Part shown: positions 9,577 through 19,545 of the stretch, one piece after another | Position numbering within the stretch: position 1 is the first letter of the stretch | How the letters are laid out: every line of letters begins with the position of its first letter | Source of the DNA: Marinobacter sp. es.042 | GTDB lineage: Bacteria; Pseudomonadota; Gammaproteobacteria; Pseudomonadales; Oleiphilaceae | Direction of reading: 5' to 3' | Assembly: GCF_900188315.1 (NCBI RefSeq) | Contig: NZ_LT897781.1 | Location: 930,001 to 994,000, forward strand | DNA length: 64,000 nucleotides | Made by a program: the position numbers and the translations under genes | The notes under the pieces: generated by a model | What the model was told of the DNA's origin: nothing | The model's input: the letters and a program-made list of their open reading frames with translations, nothing else | Database searches by the model: none

Positions 9577-10818
9577 ATGTTCAGACCCTTATCACTCTAT
9601 ATTGGCTTGCGTTACACGGCCGCCAAACGCCGCAATCACTTCATTTCCTTTATTTCCCTGACCTCCATGATCGGACTGATGCTGGGGGTTGCGGTTCTGA
9701 TCATCGTGCTTTCGGTCATGAACGGATTCGATCGGGAGCTCAAGCAGCGAATTCTCGGGATGGTGCCCCACGCTACCATTCAGGGAGCCGGGCCGCTTGA
9801 CGACTGGCAATCAATCGACGCGAAGGTGCAGCAGCACCCCCGCGTGTTGGCTGCTGCGCCTTTCATACAGGGGCAGGGCATGGTTACCGGCGGCGGAAAT
9901 GTTCGCGGGGTCGTGCTTAACGGCATTCTCCCGGAGGAGGAGCGCACGGTCTCCATCATCGAAAACCACATGGTCGAAGGCAGTCTCAACGATCTGGTTT
10001 CTGGCGAATTCGGCATCATCATCGGTCGGTTGATGGCGGCCAGCCTGCGTCTTCAGATCGGTGACAAGGTAACCGTGGTCCTGCCGGAAGCCTCGGTTAC
10101 GCCGGCTGGGGTCCTGCCCAGGCTCAAACGGTTCACGGTCAAGGGTATCTTCAGTGTCGGGGCAGAACTGGATGGCAATTACACCCTGATTCACATGGAT
10201 GATGCCGCCAGGCTCATGCGGACCGGGGGCAAAGCCGAGGGTATTCGCCTGCTGGTGGATGACCTTTTTGCCGCTCCCAGGGTGTCGCAGCAGGCTGCAG
10301 AGTCCCTGGGCGGCCGGTATTACGTATCTGACTGGACCCGCACCCACGGCAACCTGTTCCAGGCCATCCGCATGGAGAAAACCATGATCGGCCTGCTGCT
10401 GATGTTTATCGTAGCTGTCGCTGCTTTTAATATCGTGTCCACGCTGGTGATGGTGGTTACCGATAAAACCGGTGACATCGCCATCCTCAGGACCATGGGG
10501 GCAACGCCGGGCCGCATCATGCGGATCTTTATTGTTCAGGGGGCGGTCATCGGTATCTTCGGAACCATTGTTGGCACGGCGCTGGGCGTTTTCGGAGCGC
10601 TCAACATCAGTGCCTTTATTTCCTGGCTGGAGGGAGCGCTTGGCCACCAGTTCCTGAGCGCGGACGTTTACTTCATTAGCTATCTGCCTTCCCAGCTGCA
10701 ATGGCAGGACGTTTTTATCATCAGTGGCGCCGGCCTCGCCATGAGTCTGTTGGCAACCATTTACCCGGCCTGGCGGGCTTCCAGAGTGGATCCGGCGGAG
10801 GCGCTTCGTTATGAGTAA
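9577..10818 (+). CDS. lolC: Lipoprotein-releasing ABC transporter permease (LolC/E type)
   Basis: Inner-membrane permease that extracts mature lipoproteins and hands them to LolA. 413 residues from MFRPLSLYIGLRYTAAKRRN. One N-terminal TM helix (about 22-45; MIGLMLGVAVLIIVLSVMNGF), a large periplasmic MacB-like domain, and three C-terminal TM helices give the LolC/E topology. The open frame goes back to 9481, but the family N-terminus starts at 9577. It overlaps lolD by 8 bases. Only one permease gene is present beside lolD; a second lolE does not follow. It may therefore work as a homodimer (LolF-like), unless a lolE lies elsewhere. Confidence 0.93.
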   Translation: MFRPLSLYIGLRYTAAKRRNHFISFISLTSMIGLMLGVAVLIIVLSVMNGFDRELKQRILGMVPHATIQGAGPLDDWQSIDAKVQQHPRVLAAAPFIQGQGMVTGGGNVRGVVLNGILPEEERTVSIIENHMVEGSLNDLVSGEFGIIIGRLMAASLRLQIGDKVTVVLPEASVTPAGVLPRLKRFTVKGIFSVGAELDGNYTLIHMDDAARLMRTGGKAEGIRLLVDDLFAAPRVSQQAAESLGGRYYVSDWTRTHGNLFQAIRMEKTMIGLLLMFIVAVAAFNIVSTLVMVVTDKTGDIAILRTMGATPGRIMRIFIVQGAVIGIFGTIVGTALGVFGALNISAFISWLEGALGHQFLSADVYFISYLPSQLQWQDVFIISGAGLAMSLLATIYPAWRASRVDPAEALRYE

Positions 10819-11521
10819 GGAACAATCCGCAATGGCACACTCTGCCCTGGTAATAGACTGCCGTCAGGTGACCCGGACCTATAACGAGGGTCTCGGCAAG
10901 CTCACCATTTTTTCGGATATCTCGCTCGAAGTTGCACAGGGGGAGACCGTTGCCATTGTGGGCAGTAGCGGTGCCGGCAAAACCACGTTGCTCAATTTGT
11001 TGGGCGGGCTCGACAAGCCATCTTCCGGCCAGATTTCCATTTGTGGCGAAGATATTCACCGGCTTTCCGAGGGACGGCGCGCCCGGTTCCGGAATGCCCA
11101 TCTTGGGTTTGTCTATCAGTTCCATCACCTGTTGCCGGAGTTCACCGCTCTGGAAAACGTTATGATGCCTTGTGCGTTGGGTGGTATGGCGGTATCCAGG
11201 TCGAGGGACAAGGCAGCCAGCCTGCTGCAGCGGGTCGGGCTTGCCGAAAGGCTGGATCACAAACCCGGCGAGCTGTCCGGTGGCGAACGCCAGCGGGTGG
11301 CCATTGCCCGCGCACTGGTCAACGAACCGGACTGTGTTCTGATGGACGAACCGACGGGCAACCTGGATGAACATACCGGAGAAGGGGTGCAGGCCCTGAT
11401 CGAGTCATTGAGGGATCAACTGGGTATTGCCTTTGTCATGGTTACCCATGACATGAAAATGGCCAGAAGCCTGGGGCGTGTTATGCGGCTTGAGCAGGGT
11501 CGTCTGATTCAGGAAGCCTGA
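10811..11521 (+). CDS. lolD: Lipoprotein-releasing system ATP-binding protein LolD
   Basis: ATPase of the Lol exporter at the cytoplasmic face of the inner membrane. 236 residues. Walker [11 protein letters not shown]-loop [10 protein letters not shown], signature [10 protein letters not shown], Walker [12 protein letters not shown] and switch His in VTHD are all present. The start overlaps the lolC stop by 8 bases, giving coupled translation. It ends convergent with, and overlaps by 13 bases, the DUF2062 gene on the other strand. Confidence 0.96.
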   Translation: MSKEQSAMAHSALVIDCRQVTRTYNEGLGKLTIFSDISLEVAQGETVAIVGSSGAGKTTLLNLLGGLDKPSSGQISICGEDIHRLSEGRRARFRNAHLGFVYQFHHLLPEFTALENVMMPCALGGMAVSRSRDKAASLLQRVGLAERLDHKPGELSGGERQRVAIARALVNEPDCVLMDEPTGNLDEHTGEGVQALIESLRDQLGIAFVMVTHDMKMARSLGRVMRLEQGRLIQEA

Positions 11522-12054
11522 TCAGCCTCACGACGGCGTCTGAGGCGTGCGGTGCGTCGCACCTGCCAGTCAGAGCGAATTTTCCGGCGCCACAGATACT
11601 GGATGATCAGGTAGGCTACGCAAGCGGAAACCGTTGCGACCACCAGAGACCCGAGATAGAGGGGAATGCCGATATCCAGCAGCCGCTCGCTGATCCAGGA
11701 CCACGAGAGCTCGAAATCAAAACTGAGCACAGGCCGATCCAGAGCCCAGGCGCCAATCTTGTAGTTGAAATAGAACATCGGCGGCATGGTTACAGGGTTG
11801 CTGATCCATACCAGGACGACTGATAGCGGCAGGTTGGCATTGAACCAGATGGCAAAAAAGGCCGCCGCGAGCATCTGGAAGGGCATGGGAATAAAGCAGA
11901 ACCAGATGCCGACGAGAAAGGCCCGCGCAACACTGTGACGGTTGATGTGCCAAAGGTTCGGTTCATGAAGGATATCGCCCAGAAAGCTTAGCGACTGCAT
12001 CGCTTGCACCTTCTCTGGAGAGGGCAGATAGCGTTTCATGAACTTCTTTGGCAT
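11509..12054 (-). CDS. DUF2062 domain membrane protein
   Basis: 181 residues. DUF2062 features include SVARAFLVGIWFCFIPMPFQM and WISNPVTMPPMFYFNYKIG, with three hydrophobic segments at about 45-65, 75-100 and 130-155, and a very basic C-terminus (RRKIRSDWQVRRTARLRRRR). Probably an inner-membrane protein with a cytoplasmic tail. Members often sit near lol and comEC genes in related gammaproteobacteria, but no biochemical role is known. Its 3' end overlaps that of lolD, convergently. Confidence 0.85.
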   Translation of the reverse strand: MPKKFMKRYLPSPEKVQAMQSLSFLGDILHEPNLWHINRHSVARAFLVGIWFCFIPMPFQMLAAAFFAIWFNANLPLSVVLVWISNPVTMPPMFYFNYKIGAWALDRPVLSFDFELSWSWISERLLDIGIPLYLGSLVVATVSACVAYLIIQYLWRRKIRSDWQVRRTARLRRRREADQAS

Positions 12055-12135
12055 TGGAAGTTCTGCCTTTAGACGGAGTTAGTAGACCGGCTCATCGGAT
12101 GTTGCCGGTGTTTGTGACATACAGGAGGACAAGGA

Positions 12136-14568
12136 TTGTCCGGAAGTATCAACAGACCGGTGCGCCCTTTTGGCGACTCCGGTTCCGCAGCGCTGGGCGT
12201 TATCGCCTTCTCTTGTGGCGTTATCTTACTGTATTGGTTGTCGATACTGCCACCTCCCGCGTGGTTGATAGCCGTGATACCACTGTTGGCCTTCGGCCGG
12301 ATCTGCGTTTCCCCGACCTTTGCCAGCTCCGCATTCGTATCTGCGCTTGGCCTCGTCGTCGGACTCTCCTGGGCCTCGTGGCATGCCAGTGACCGGCTTT
12401 CAACGGTTCTGCCGGCAAGCCTGGAACGCGAGCGTCTCTCTGTCTCCGGATACGTGTGTGACATTCCTTCGCCCGGTAGCTTCAACAGTTTACGTTTCAG
12501 TTTCTGTGTCACCGAGTGGCACAACCTTCCCATCCCGACCGGAGAGGAAGCAAGGATGCCGGCCCTGCTCAGGTTGTCCTGGTACGGTCACGGAATGGAG
12601 CGGCTCCCGGGTCACCGTTTGCGGCTGGAGGTTGTGCTCAAGCGCCCCCACGGCACCCTCAACCCCGCCGGCTTTCGCTACGAGGACTGGCTGTTTCGCA
12701 AAGGTTACCGGGCCACGGGCAGCATTCGTAGCGTGGAGGTTGACCGGGACGTCGGGTGTTTCGTCCATTGCCAGTACCGGAAGCTGCATCGTTTGCTTCA
12801 CCAATGGACTATCGAGCAATTTGGCGGTGCCCGTCATTTTCCGCTGGTTTCTTCGTTGCTCATAGGGCATCGCGGCCATATGGAACAGAAGCACTGGGAT
12901 GTGCTCAAGGCGACCGGCACCATTCACCTGGTTGCCATATCAGGCCTGCACCTGGGTCTGATTGCCCTGGGGGCAGGGTTTCTGTGCCGGCGACTGTTGC
13001 TGACTGTTCCGGCACAGATAGTCAGCGATAGCTCGAGGCGTTGGTTGACCTTCGTGGCCGTTATTCTTTGTTGTCTGGTTTATGCCCTGGCGGCAGGATT
13101 TACCGTTCCGACCCGGAGAGCTCTGGTGATGGTTGTGGCCGGTGGCTGGCTGGTTTTGATGAGTCGTCAGGCCCCGGTCTGGCACGCTTTTCTGGCCGCG
13201 TTGGCTGCCGTTCTTGTGCTGGATCCCTTTGCGCCCCTGGATCAGGGGTTCTGGCTTTCGTTCGCTGCGGTTGGCACGCTGATCACTGTATTCTCGGCGC
13301 GGCTGGCTGGAACCGGGTGGCTGAGAGGACTCGTCCTGGCCCAGCTTGCAGTCTTTGGCGGATTATGGCCAATCCTCGAAATACTGGGGCAGGATCAGCC
13401 ACTGGTCGGGCTGTTGGCCAACCTGGTCGCCATTCCCTGGGTATCCCTTGTGGTTATGCCAGTGCTTGTCGCGGGTGGGTTGCTTGCCGCCGTAGTTCCA
13501 GGCACCGTCCAGCTGTTACTGCCAATATTCGATCTAACGCTCGGTGTTCTGTGGCAATTGCTCATGTGGCTGGCGCAGTGGCAGGCGACGGACATCCCGG
13601 CTGGTGTACCGGAGCTTGTTGGCTGGGCGTTGCTGAGCGTCGCGGTATTGTTTTTGCCGTTCGCCATGTTCCGCCTTGTGGCGGTCCTTTCTGCGGTGTT
13701 GTGGCTGGTGTATCCGGCCCCTTCTTCCGAAAGGAATTCGTACGAGGCAGCGCCAGTTGTAAGGGTATGGGATGTTGGGCAGGGTCTTTCGGTTCTGGTC
13801 CGGCACGGGCGCGAGGTTCTTGTCTACGATACCGGTCCCGCCGTGCCGGGCGTGTTTTCGGCCGTCGAATCCACGCTTTTGCCCAATCTGGCGGCTGAAG
13901 GAATCAAGCGTATTGACACTCTCTTGATCAGCCACGCCGACAGCGATCATGCCGGTGGCATCGCGGAGCTCTCGCGGAACCTCAGGATCGGCCGTGTGAT
14001 TGCTGGCGAGCCTGCGGAGGTCAAACAGCAGGTTGGCGAACTGCCTGTGCAAGCGTGCAAACACGCTGAAGAAAGGCTGGGTGGATTGGTCCTCGAGTTC
14101 TGGCAGGGTGAGGGCGCTCAAGAGGGCAACGACGCTTCCTGTGTGTTGCGTATCTACCACCCTGACTCCGGAACTGAGTGGCTCTTGCCAGGAGATATTA
14201 CCGAACCCATGGAGACAGAGTATCTGGCTAATATGGCTGCCCGAGAGGACGTTCAGGTTCCTTCAACTCGCGTGCTCGTTGCGCCCCACCACGGGAGCAA
14301 AACCTCATCTTCCGAGCCCTGGGTGCGCGTGCTGAAGCCAGATCGGGTCATCTATACCGCTGGCTATCGCCACCGGTACGGTCATCCCCACCCAACGGTA
14401 ACCGCACGTTACGCCGGGGTCGGAGCGGTGCCGCTGAACACAGCATGTTCAGGCAGTGTCGAGATGACCGTTGTTGATAAAAAGCTGGTAATAAAGGAAA
14501 TGCGGCATGGCTCGTCATTCTGGATCGGTGGTCCGGGGCTTGCCCGTGACCAATGTAAAATACCGTGA
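12136..14568 (+). CDS. comEC: ComEC/Rec2 DNA uptake channel protein
   Basis: Inner-membrane channel for single-stranded DNA in natural transformation. 810 residues. Order: N-terminal DUF4131 region with TM helices, the competence domain (HLVAISGLHLGLIALG, about 255-275, and many TM helices to about 530), then a metallo-beta-lactamase-like domain with SHADSDHAGG and APHHGSKTSS. The start is TTG, supported by a near-perfect AGGAGG site 7 bases upstream. It is first in a rightward run with exbB/exbD and msbA. All domains are intact, so competence is possible provided the pilus and DprA genes exist elsewhere. Confidence 0.95.
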   Translation: MSGSINRPVRPFGDSGSAALGVIAFSCGVILLYWLSILPPPAWLIAVIPLLAFGRICVSPTFASSAFVSALGLVVGLSWASWHASDRLSTVLPASLERERLSVSGYVCDIPSPGSFNSLRFSFCVTEWHNLPIPTGEEARMPALLRLSWYGHGMERLPGHRLRLEVVLKRPHGTLNPAGFRYEDWLFRKGYRATGSIRSVEVDRDVGCFVHCQYRKLHRLLHQWTIEQFGGARHFPLVSSLLIGHRGHMEQKHWDVLKATGTIHLVAISGLHLGLIALGAGFLCRRLLLTVPAQIVSDSSRRWLTFVAVILCCLVYALAAGFTVPTRRALVMVVAGGWLVLMSRQAPVWHAFLAALAAVLVLDPFAPLDQGFWLSFAAVGTLITVFSARLAGTGWLRGLVLAQLAVFGGLWPILEILGQDQPLVGLLANLVAIPWVSLVVMPVLVAGGLLAAVVPGTVQLLLPIFDLTLGVLWQLLMWLAQWQATDIPAGVPELVGWALLSVAVLFLPFAMFRLVAVLSAVLWLVYPAPSSERNSYEAAPVVRVWDVGQGLSVLVRHGREVLVYDTGPAVPGVFSAVESTLLPNLAAEGIKRIDTLLISHADSDHAGGIAELSRNLRIGRVIAGEPAEVKQQVGELPVQACKHAEERLGGLVLEFWQGEGAQEGNDASCVLRIYHPDSGTEWLLPGDITEPMETEYLANMAAREDVQVPSTRVLVAPHHGSKTSSSEPWVRVLKPDRVIYTAGYRHRYGHPHPTVTARYAGVGAVPLNTACSGSVEMTVVDKKLVIKEMRHGSSFWIGGPGLARDQCKIP

Positions 14569-14640
14569 CATTGCAGGTGTGGCCTCCACGGGTAGCTATG
14601 CTAAAGTAGCGCGGCTTGCAAACAATCAGGGAGACCAAGC

Positions 14641-15267
14641 GTGTTCGAGCTGTTGAAAGCCGGTGGCATTCTGATGGTGCCAATTGTTGCCTGCTCCATT
14701 CTGGCGCTGGCCATCATTCTGGAGCGTTTCTGGACCCTTCGCGCCTCCAGGGTCGCGCCCCCCCAGACCATCAATGAGTTATGGCGCTGGATCAAGAAGA
14801 AAGAACTCAATGGCCGGAAACTGAAAGCCCTGCAGGGGTCATCGCCCCTGGGCCGGATTCTTGCCGGTGGCCTGCTTAACGCCAAGCATGGCCGCGAAAT
14901 CATGAAAGAGAGCATCGAGCACGAGGCAAGCCAGGTCATCCATGATCTGGAGCGTTTCCTCAATCCGCTGGGCACCGTCGCGACGATCACCCCTCTGCTG
15001 GGGCTGCTTGGTACTGTCATTGGCATGATCAAGGTATTCGCCGAGATCCAGCTGGCCGGGGTCGGCAACGCCGGCAACCTTGCCGGTGGTATTTCTGAAG
15101 CGCTGATCACAACGGCTGCGGGCCTGAGCGTCGCCATCCCGGCACTTATCTGCCACCGTTATTTTATCCGCAGAGTGGATGAGCTGGTCGTCGGTATGGA
15201 GCAGGAAGCGATCAAGCTGGTTGAGGTAGTGCACGGAGACCGCGAAATCGACGTGGAAGGAGCCTGA
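14641..15267 (+). CDS. exbB: ExbB/TolQ family proton channel protein
   Basis: Polytopic inner-membrane protein of a proton-driven motor, 208 residues. Hydrophobic helices lie at about 8-28, 110-135 and 155-180. The conserved MotA/TolQ/ExbB motif region is LGTVATITPLLGLLGTVIGMIKVF, followed by GGISEALITTAAGLSVAIPA. Start is GTG. It is followed 5 bases later by exbD and then msbA, an order common in Pseudomonas relatives. The energised partner (TonB-like or other) is not encoded here. It is distinct from the tolQ copy at 42690. Confidence 0.92.
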   Translation: MFELLKAGGILMVPIVACSILALAIILERFWTLRASRVAPPQTINELWRWIKKKELNGRKLKALQGSSPLGRILAGGLLNAKHGREIMKESIEHEASQVIHDLERFLNPLGTVATITPLLGLLGTVIGMIKVFAEIQLAGVGNAGNLAGGISEALITTAAGLSVAIPALICHRYFIRRVDELVVGMEQEAIKLVEVVHGDREIDVEGA

Positions 15268-15272
15268 ACGCC

Positions 15273-15698
15273 GTGAAGTTCAAGCGCCAGAGGAGCCAGG
15301 AAGTCGGGGTAGACCTGACGCCACTGATCGACGTGGTGTTTCTGCTGCTGATTTTCTTTATGGTTTCCACGACCTTTACCCGCGAGAGCCATCTGCAGGT
15401 TGAATTGCCTGAGGCCAGTGGCGAGCCTGCGCCGGCATCCGAAGTGCAGCAGATCGACGTGGTGATCAATGCCGAGGGGCAGTACATCCTGAACGACCGC
15501 ACATTGGTCAATAATCGGCGGGAGACCCTTGAGCGGGGTGTCCGTGAACTGGCTGAAGGCAATAACTCGCTTCCGTTCATCATTACCGCTGACGCCCGCA
15601 CACCCCATGAATTTGTGGTGCGTGCCATGGACGTTGCCGGCCGTCTCGGATTTGCCAAGCTCAGCATTACTACCGAGCGGGAGGCTGAGAACCAGTGA
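15273..15698 (+). CDS. exbD: ExbD/TolR family biopolymer transport protein
   Basis: 141 residues with one N-terminal TM helix (about 18-38) that carries the conserved Asp in VDLTPLIDVVFLLLIFF, and a periplasmic C-terminal domain. It pairs with the preceding ExbB as the stator of a proton-motive-force motor. Start is GTG. The stop overlaps the msbA start by 4 bases, so the three genes form one operon. Confidence 0.92.
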   Translation: MKFKRQRSQEVGVDLTPLIDVVFLLLIFFMVSTTFTRESHLQVELPEASGEPAPASEVQQIDVVINAEGQYILNDRTLVNNRRETLERGVRELAEGNNSLPFIITADARTPHEFVVRAMDVAGRLGFAKLSITTEREAENQ

Positions 15699-17473
15699 AG
15701 GTGTCCGAGCCTATACCAGACCCTGCGGCCGGCCTGCCGGCGGGCAGTTGGGATACCTACAAGCGCCTTCTCGCTTATGTAAAGCCGTTCCTGCTGGCCT
15801 TCTCCCTTGCAGTACTCGGCAACATTATCTATGCCGCTGCATCGACTGGTATGGCGGCAGCCATGGAATACGTCATTGCGGCGATCGAGAATCCGACCGA
15901 GCAGAATCGTCTGATGTTGACGCTGGTTATCGTTGGCGTCTTCGCATTCCGTGGGCTGGGCACCTTCCTGAGCCAGTACTTCATCAGCTATGTCGGGCGT
16001 CAGGTCATCAATGCGCTTCGTAACGATGTGTTTGATCGACTGATGACACTGCCTTCCCGCTATTTCGATGACAACGCGGCGGGACGGCTGGTGTCCAAGC
16101 TTACCTTTAACGTCGAGCAGGTGGCGGAGGCGACGACCAACGCGGTGACCATCACGCTCCGCGAAGGTCTGACCATCGTCGGTCTGCTGGGTTACATGTT
16201 CTATACCAACTGGAAGCTCACGCTGATTTTCCTGGCGGTAGGGCCGCTCATTGCCGCGGTTGTAAGCTATGCCAGCAAACGCTTCCGCAAGATCAGTCAG
16301 CGGATCCAGGGCTCGATGGGCGATATAACCCATGTTGCCTCTGAATCGATTACCGGCTATCGCGTTGTTCGCACCTTTGGTGGTGAGGATTATGAACGTG
16401 ATCGTTTTCAAGAGGTTAACAATAGAAACCTCAAGCAAAGTTTGAAGATGGCATCCACTCAGGCCATCAGTGTTCCGGTGATTCAGGTACTGGTGGCCAT
16501 CGCCATTGCCGGATTGGTCTGGATGATGCTGGCGCCTGAAATTCGCGGTGAGATGACCACGGGTCAGCTGGTAGCGTTCATTACGGCAGCGACGACCATG
16601 GCCAAGCCCATCCGTCAGGTTACCTCTGTTCACGCCAAGATCCAGAAGGGCGTTGCAGCCGCTTACGATGTGTTCGAAACAATCGACGAATCGCCGGAAC
16701 AGGATCCGGGTACGTATTCGCCGGATCGCGTTGAGGGCGACATCGAGTTTGATGAGGTGGCCTTTCGGTACCGGGATCAGCTCGATAATGTTCTGGAAGG
16801 TATCTCCTTTAGCATTCCTGCCGGTCAGAGTGTGGCACTTGTCGGTCGTTCAGGGAGCGGAAAGTCCACCCTGGTGAGTCTCATTCCAAGATTCTATGAA
16901 TACACCGGCGGTGACATTCGTATCGATGGACATTCGCTAAAGGAGTTTTCCCTGAAAGGGCTTCGGTCCCAGATTGCACTCGTGAACCAGAATGTAGTGC
17001 TTTTTAACGACAGTATCGCGGCCAACATAGCCTATGGCTCTCTCCGGAACTGCACGCGCGAAGAAATCCGCGAGGCTGCCGCCAAGGCTCATGCGCTGGA
17101 ATTTATTGATCGTATGCCCGAAGGCCTGGACACCATGATCGGTGACAATGGAGTCATGCTTTCCGGTGGGCAGCGACAGCGGCTCGCCATCGCCCGGGCG
17201 CTGCTCAAGAACGCCCCGATTCTGATCCTTGATGAAGCCACATCGGCGCTGGATACGGAATCTGAACGTCACATCCAGGAAGCGCTGGAAACGGTTATGC
17301 AGGGCCGCACCACGCTGGTCATTGCGCATCGTCTTTCCACCATCGAGAAAGCAGACCGAATTCTGGTGATGGACAACGGCCGGATCGCCGAATCCGGTCG
17401 ACATGACGAACTCCTTGCCGCTGGCGGCGCTTACGCTCAGCTGCACCAGATGCAGTTCAGCGAGCAGGCATGA
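15695..17473 (+). CDS. msbA: MsbA lipid A export ATP-binding/permease
   Basis: Homodimeric ABC flippase that moves lipid A-core across the inner membrane. 592 residues. N-terminal six-helix ABC membrane domain (about 20-320), then an ATPase domain with Walker A GRSGSGKST, signature LSGGQRQRLA, Walker B ILILDEATSALD and the H-loop IAHRLSTI. GTG start. It overlaps both exbD (4 bases) and lpxK (4 bases), matching the classic msbA-lpxK pair, whose products act in successive steps of lipid A maturation. Confidence 0.96.
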   Translation: MKVSEPIPDPAAGLPAGSWDTYKRLLAYVKPFLLAFSLAVLGNIIYAAASTGMAAAMEYVIAAIENPTEQNRLMLTLVIVGVFAFRGLGTFLSQYFISYVGRQVINALRNDVFDRLMTLPSRYFDDNAAGRLVSKLTFNVEQVAEATTNAVTITLREGLTIVGLLGYMFYTNWKLTLIFLAVGPLIAAVVSYASKRFRKISQRIQGSMGDITHVASESITGYRVVRTFGGEDYERDRFQEVNNRNLKQSLKMASTQAISVPVIQVLVAIAIAGLVWMMLAPEIRGEMTTGQLVAFITAATTMAKPIRQVTSVHAKIQKGVAAAYDVFETIDESPEQDPGTYSPDRVEGDIEFDEVAFRYRDQLDNVLEGISFSIPAGQSVALVGRSGSGKSTLVSLIPRFYEYTGGDIRIDGHSLKEFSLKGLRSQIALVNQNVVLFNDSIAANIAYGSLRNCTREEIREAAAKAHALEFIDRMPEGLDTMIGDNGVMLSGGQRQRLAIARALLKNAPILILDEATSALDTESERHIQEALETVMQGRTTLVIAHRLSTIEKADRILVMDNGRIAESGRHDELLAAGGAYAQLHQMQFSEQA

Positions 17474-18516
17474 GCACGTTGCAATCTGTCATGAGTTCGC
17501 TGGTTGAGCGTCTCTGGTATGGAAGGAAGCGCCCTTTGGCTTTTCTCGCACCGCTGTCATGGCTGTACCGGAGCATCGCGGAAGCCCGCCGCCGGGCTGC
17601 CTGGGATGCAAGGGATGCGTCGCTCCCGGTTCCGGTCATTGTGGTTGGCAACATCACTGCCGGTGGAACCGGCAAGTCGCCGCTCACCGCCTGGCTGGTT
17701 GCCGCACTGGCATCCGATGGCTGGCGGCCGGTTATTCTCAGCAGGGGTTATGGTGGTGATGCTGGCCAGTACCCGCTGGAAGTTGCGGCGCAGACCAGTC
17801 CTGAGGAAGCCGGTGATGAGCCTGTCATGCTGGCGCTGAGCACCGGGTGCCCGGTTGTTGTTGATCCGCGCCGCCGACGGGGCGCCGATTACGCCCTTGA
17901 GAAAAACCTGGGTGATGTGCTGATTTGTGACGATGGCCTTCAACACTACAAGTTGCCCAGAGACCTGGAGTTGTCGGTATTTGATGGACAACGGGGCATC
18001 GGTAACGGCGCCTTGATCCCCGTCGGCCCGCTTCGGGAGCCGGTTTCACGACTGGCTTCTGTGGACTTTGTTATCGTAAATGACAAAGAGCTTTCAGAGC
18101 AGGCTATGGAAAGCTTCGTTGGTGTTGACCACCCTGCGATATTTTCCATGGTTCTTGAGCCTGCAACCCTTGTTCACCTGAAAACAGGGGAGTCGATAGC
18201 CGTTGGCGATCTCAGGGGCAAGGCCGTGAGGGCTGTGGCCGGGATCGGAAACCCGGCCCGGTTTTTCGATACACTCAGAAACCTTGGCGCCGATGTTTCA
18301 GAGGCGGCCTTTCCGGATCACCATCGTTTCCGTCCTGAGGATCTGACCAGTGATACCGATGAGTTGATAGTCATGACGGCAAAAGACGCGGTGAAATGCC
18401 GGGAATTTGCACCCGATAATGCCTGGAGCCTCAACGTTGAGGCCAGATTGCCAGGAACGTTCCGGGACGCGTTTCTGGCCCGGGTTCGCCAATGCTCCGA
18501 GCCGTTAACTTCCTGA
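17470..18516 (+). CDS. lpxK: Tetraacyldisaccharide 4'-kinase
   Basis: Phosphorylates the 4' position of the lipid A disaccharide at the inner membrane. 348 residues. The P-loop is [12 protein letters not shown] (about 60-71); further marks are GYGGD, DDGLQHY and the C-terminal TAKDAVKC. The N-terminal hydrophobic helix (about 20-40) is the usual membrane anchor. Starts within the msbA stop (ATGA). The gene precedes ycaR and kdsB. Confidence 0.96.
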   Translation: MSTLQSVMSSLVERLWYGRKRPLAFLAPLSWLYRSIAEARRRAAWDARDASLPVPVIVVGNITAGGTGKSPLTAWLVAALASDGWRPVILSRGYGGDAGQYPLEVAAQTSPEEAGDEPVMLALSTGCPVVVDPRRRRGADYALEKNLGDVLICDDGLQHYKLPRDLELSVFDGQRGIGNGALIPVGPLREPVSRLASVDFVIVNDKELSEQAMESFVGVDHPAIFSMVLEPATLVHLKTGESIAVGDLRGKAVRAVAGIGNPARFFDTLRNLGADVSEAAFPDHHRFRPEDLTSDTDELIVMTAKDAVKCREFAPDNAWSLNVEARLPGTFRDAFLARVRQCSEPLTS

Positions 18517-18535
18517 TATAAAGCGAGTAAGCAAC

Positions 18536-18724
18536 ATGGATAAAAAACTGTTGGCGCTGTTGGCCTGTCCGGTGTGTAAGGGCGATCTGAAACTCAACGA
18601 GGACAGAACGGAGCTGGTCTGTTACCAGGACGCCATGGCGTTCCCGATCCGCGAGGGGATTCCCGTTATGTTGGCCACCGAAGCCCGTACGCTCTCTACT
18701 GATGAGCGTCTGCACAAGCGCTAA
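18536..18724 (+). CDS. ycaR: Trm112/YcaR family zinc-ribbon-like small protein
   Basis: 62 residues: [20 protein letters not shown] with one Cys-x-x-Cys pair, then [20 protein letters not shown]. This is the UPF0434/Trm112-like family found between lpxK and kdsB in many gammaproteobacteria. Its cellular role is not established; Trm112 proteins in other domains activate methyltransferases. Co-transcribed with the lipid A genes. Confidence 0.92.
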   Translation: MDKKLLALLACPVCKGDLKLNEDRTELVCYQDAMAFPIREGIPVMLATEARTLSTDERLHKR

Positions 18725-18750
18725 ATCCAAGTCAGCCAGGTAGTTACCGC

Positions 18751-19545
18751 ATGTCTTTTACCGTTGTGATTCCGGCCCGCTATGCGTCCAGCCGCCTTCC
18801 GGGCAAGCCTCTGGCAGACATTGCCGGCAAGCCGATGATCCAGCATGTCTGTGAGCGTGCCGCGGAAAGCCGGGCAGACAGAGTCGTTGTCGCCACGGAC
18901 GATGATCGGATCCGGACCGCCTGCGAAGGCTTTGGTGCAGAAGTGGTCATGACATCACCCAATCACGCCAGTGGCACAGACCGCCTTGAGGAGGTGGCAC
19001 GGGTGCTGGGTTTCGGGCCAGATCATCGGGTCGTTAATGTGCAGGGTGACGAGCCCCTGATTCCGCCCGAACTGATCAACCAGGTGGCCGACAATCTGGA
19101 GTTTTATCCGGAAGCCGCCATTGCCACACTGTGTGAACGGATCCATGATCCGGAGCACGTGTTCAATCCCAATGTGGTCAAGGTGGTGTTCGATCACAGG
19201 GGGATCGCCCATTATTTCAGCCGTGCGCCGATCCCGTGGGCCAGGGATCAGTGGCGGGAGGGCACACCCCTGACGGGGCTGGACACCGCCTTGCCGGATA
19301 ATGTCGGATATTTCCGGCATATCGGCATCTATGGTTACCGCGCTTCCGTCCTGGCCGAGTTTGTCAGCTGGGCGCCTGCTCCAACCGAGGTAACCGAATC
19401 TCTGGAACAGTTGAGGGCGCTATATAACGGTGCCCGTATTCACGTGGATGTGGCCGCGGTCAACCCGCCGGGCGGCGTTGATACCGACGCCGATTTGCAG
19501 AGGGTCCGAGGCTGGCTGGAGAAGAGGAATAGCGAGAATGACTGA
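18751..19545 (+). CDS. kdsB: 3-deoxy-manno-octulosonate cytidylyltransferase (CMP-Kdo synthetase)
   Basis: Activates Kdo with CTP for lipopolysaccharide inner-core assembly. 264 residues. Nucleotide-binding [16 protein letters not shown] at the N-terminus, then [13 protein letters not shown] and [12 protein letters not shown] typical of KdsB. It follows ycaR and overlaps the phosphatase gene by 8 bases. With lpxK and msbA it forms a lipid A/Kdo supply operon. Confidence 0.97.
   Translation: MSFTVVIPARYASSRLPGKPLADIAGKPMIQHVCERAAESRADRVVVATDDDRIRTACEGFGAEVVMTSPNHASGTDRLEEVARVLGFGPDHRVVNVQGDEPLIPPELINQVADNLEFYPEAAIATLCERIHDPEHVFNPNVVKVVFDHRGIAHYFSRAPIPWARDQWREGTPLTGLDTALPDNVGYFRHIGIYGYRASVLAEFVSWAPAPTEVTESLEQLRALYNGARIHVDVAAVNPPGGVDTDADLQRVRGWLEKRNSEND

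Noticed and set aside
15212..16633. 473-codon open frame antisense to exbD/msbA
   Set aside because: Covers three overlapping conserved genes on the other strand; composition is what reverse reading of these genes would give.
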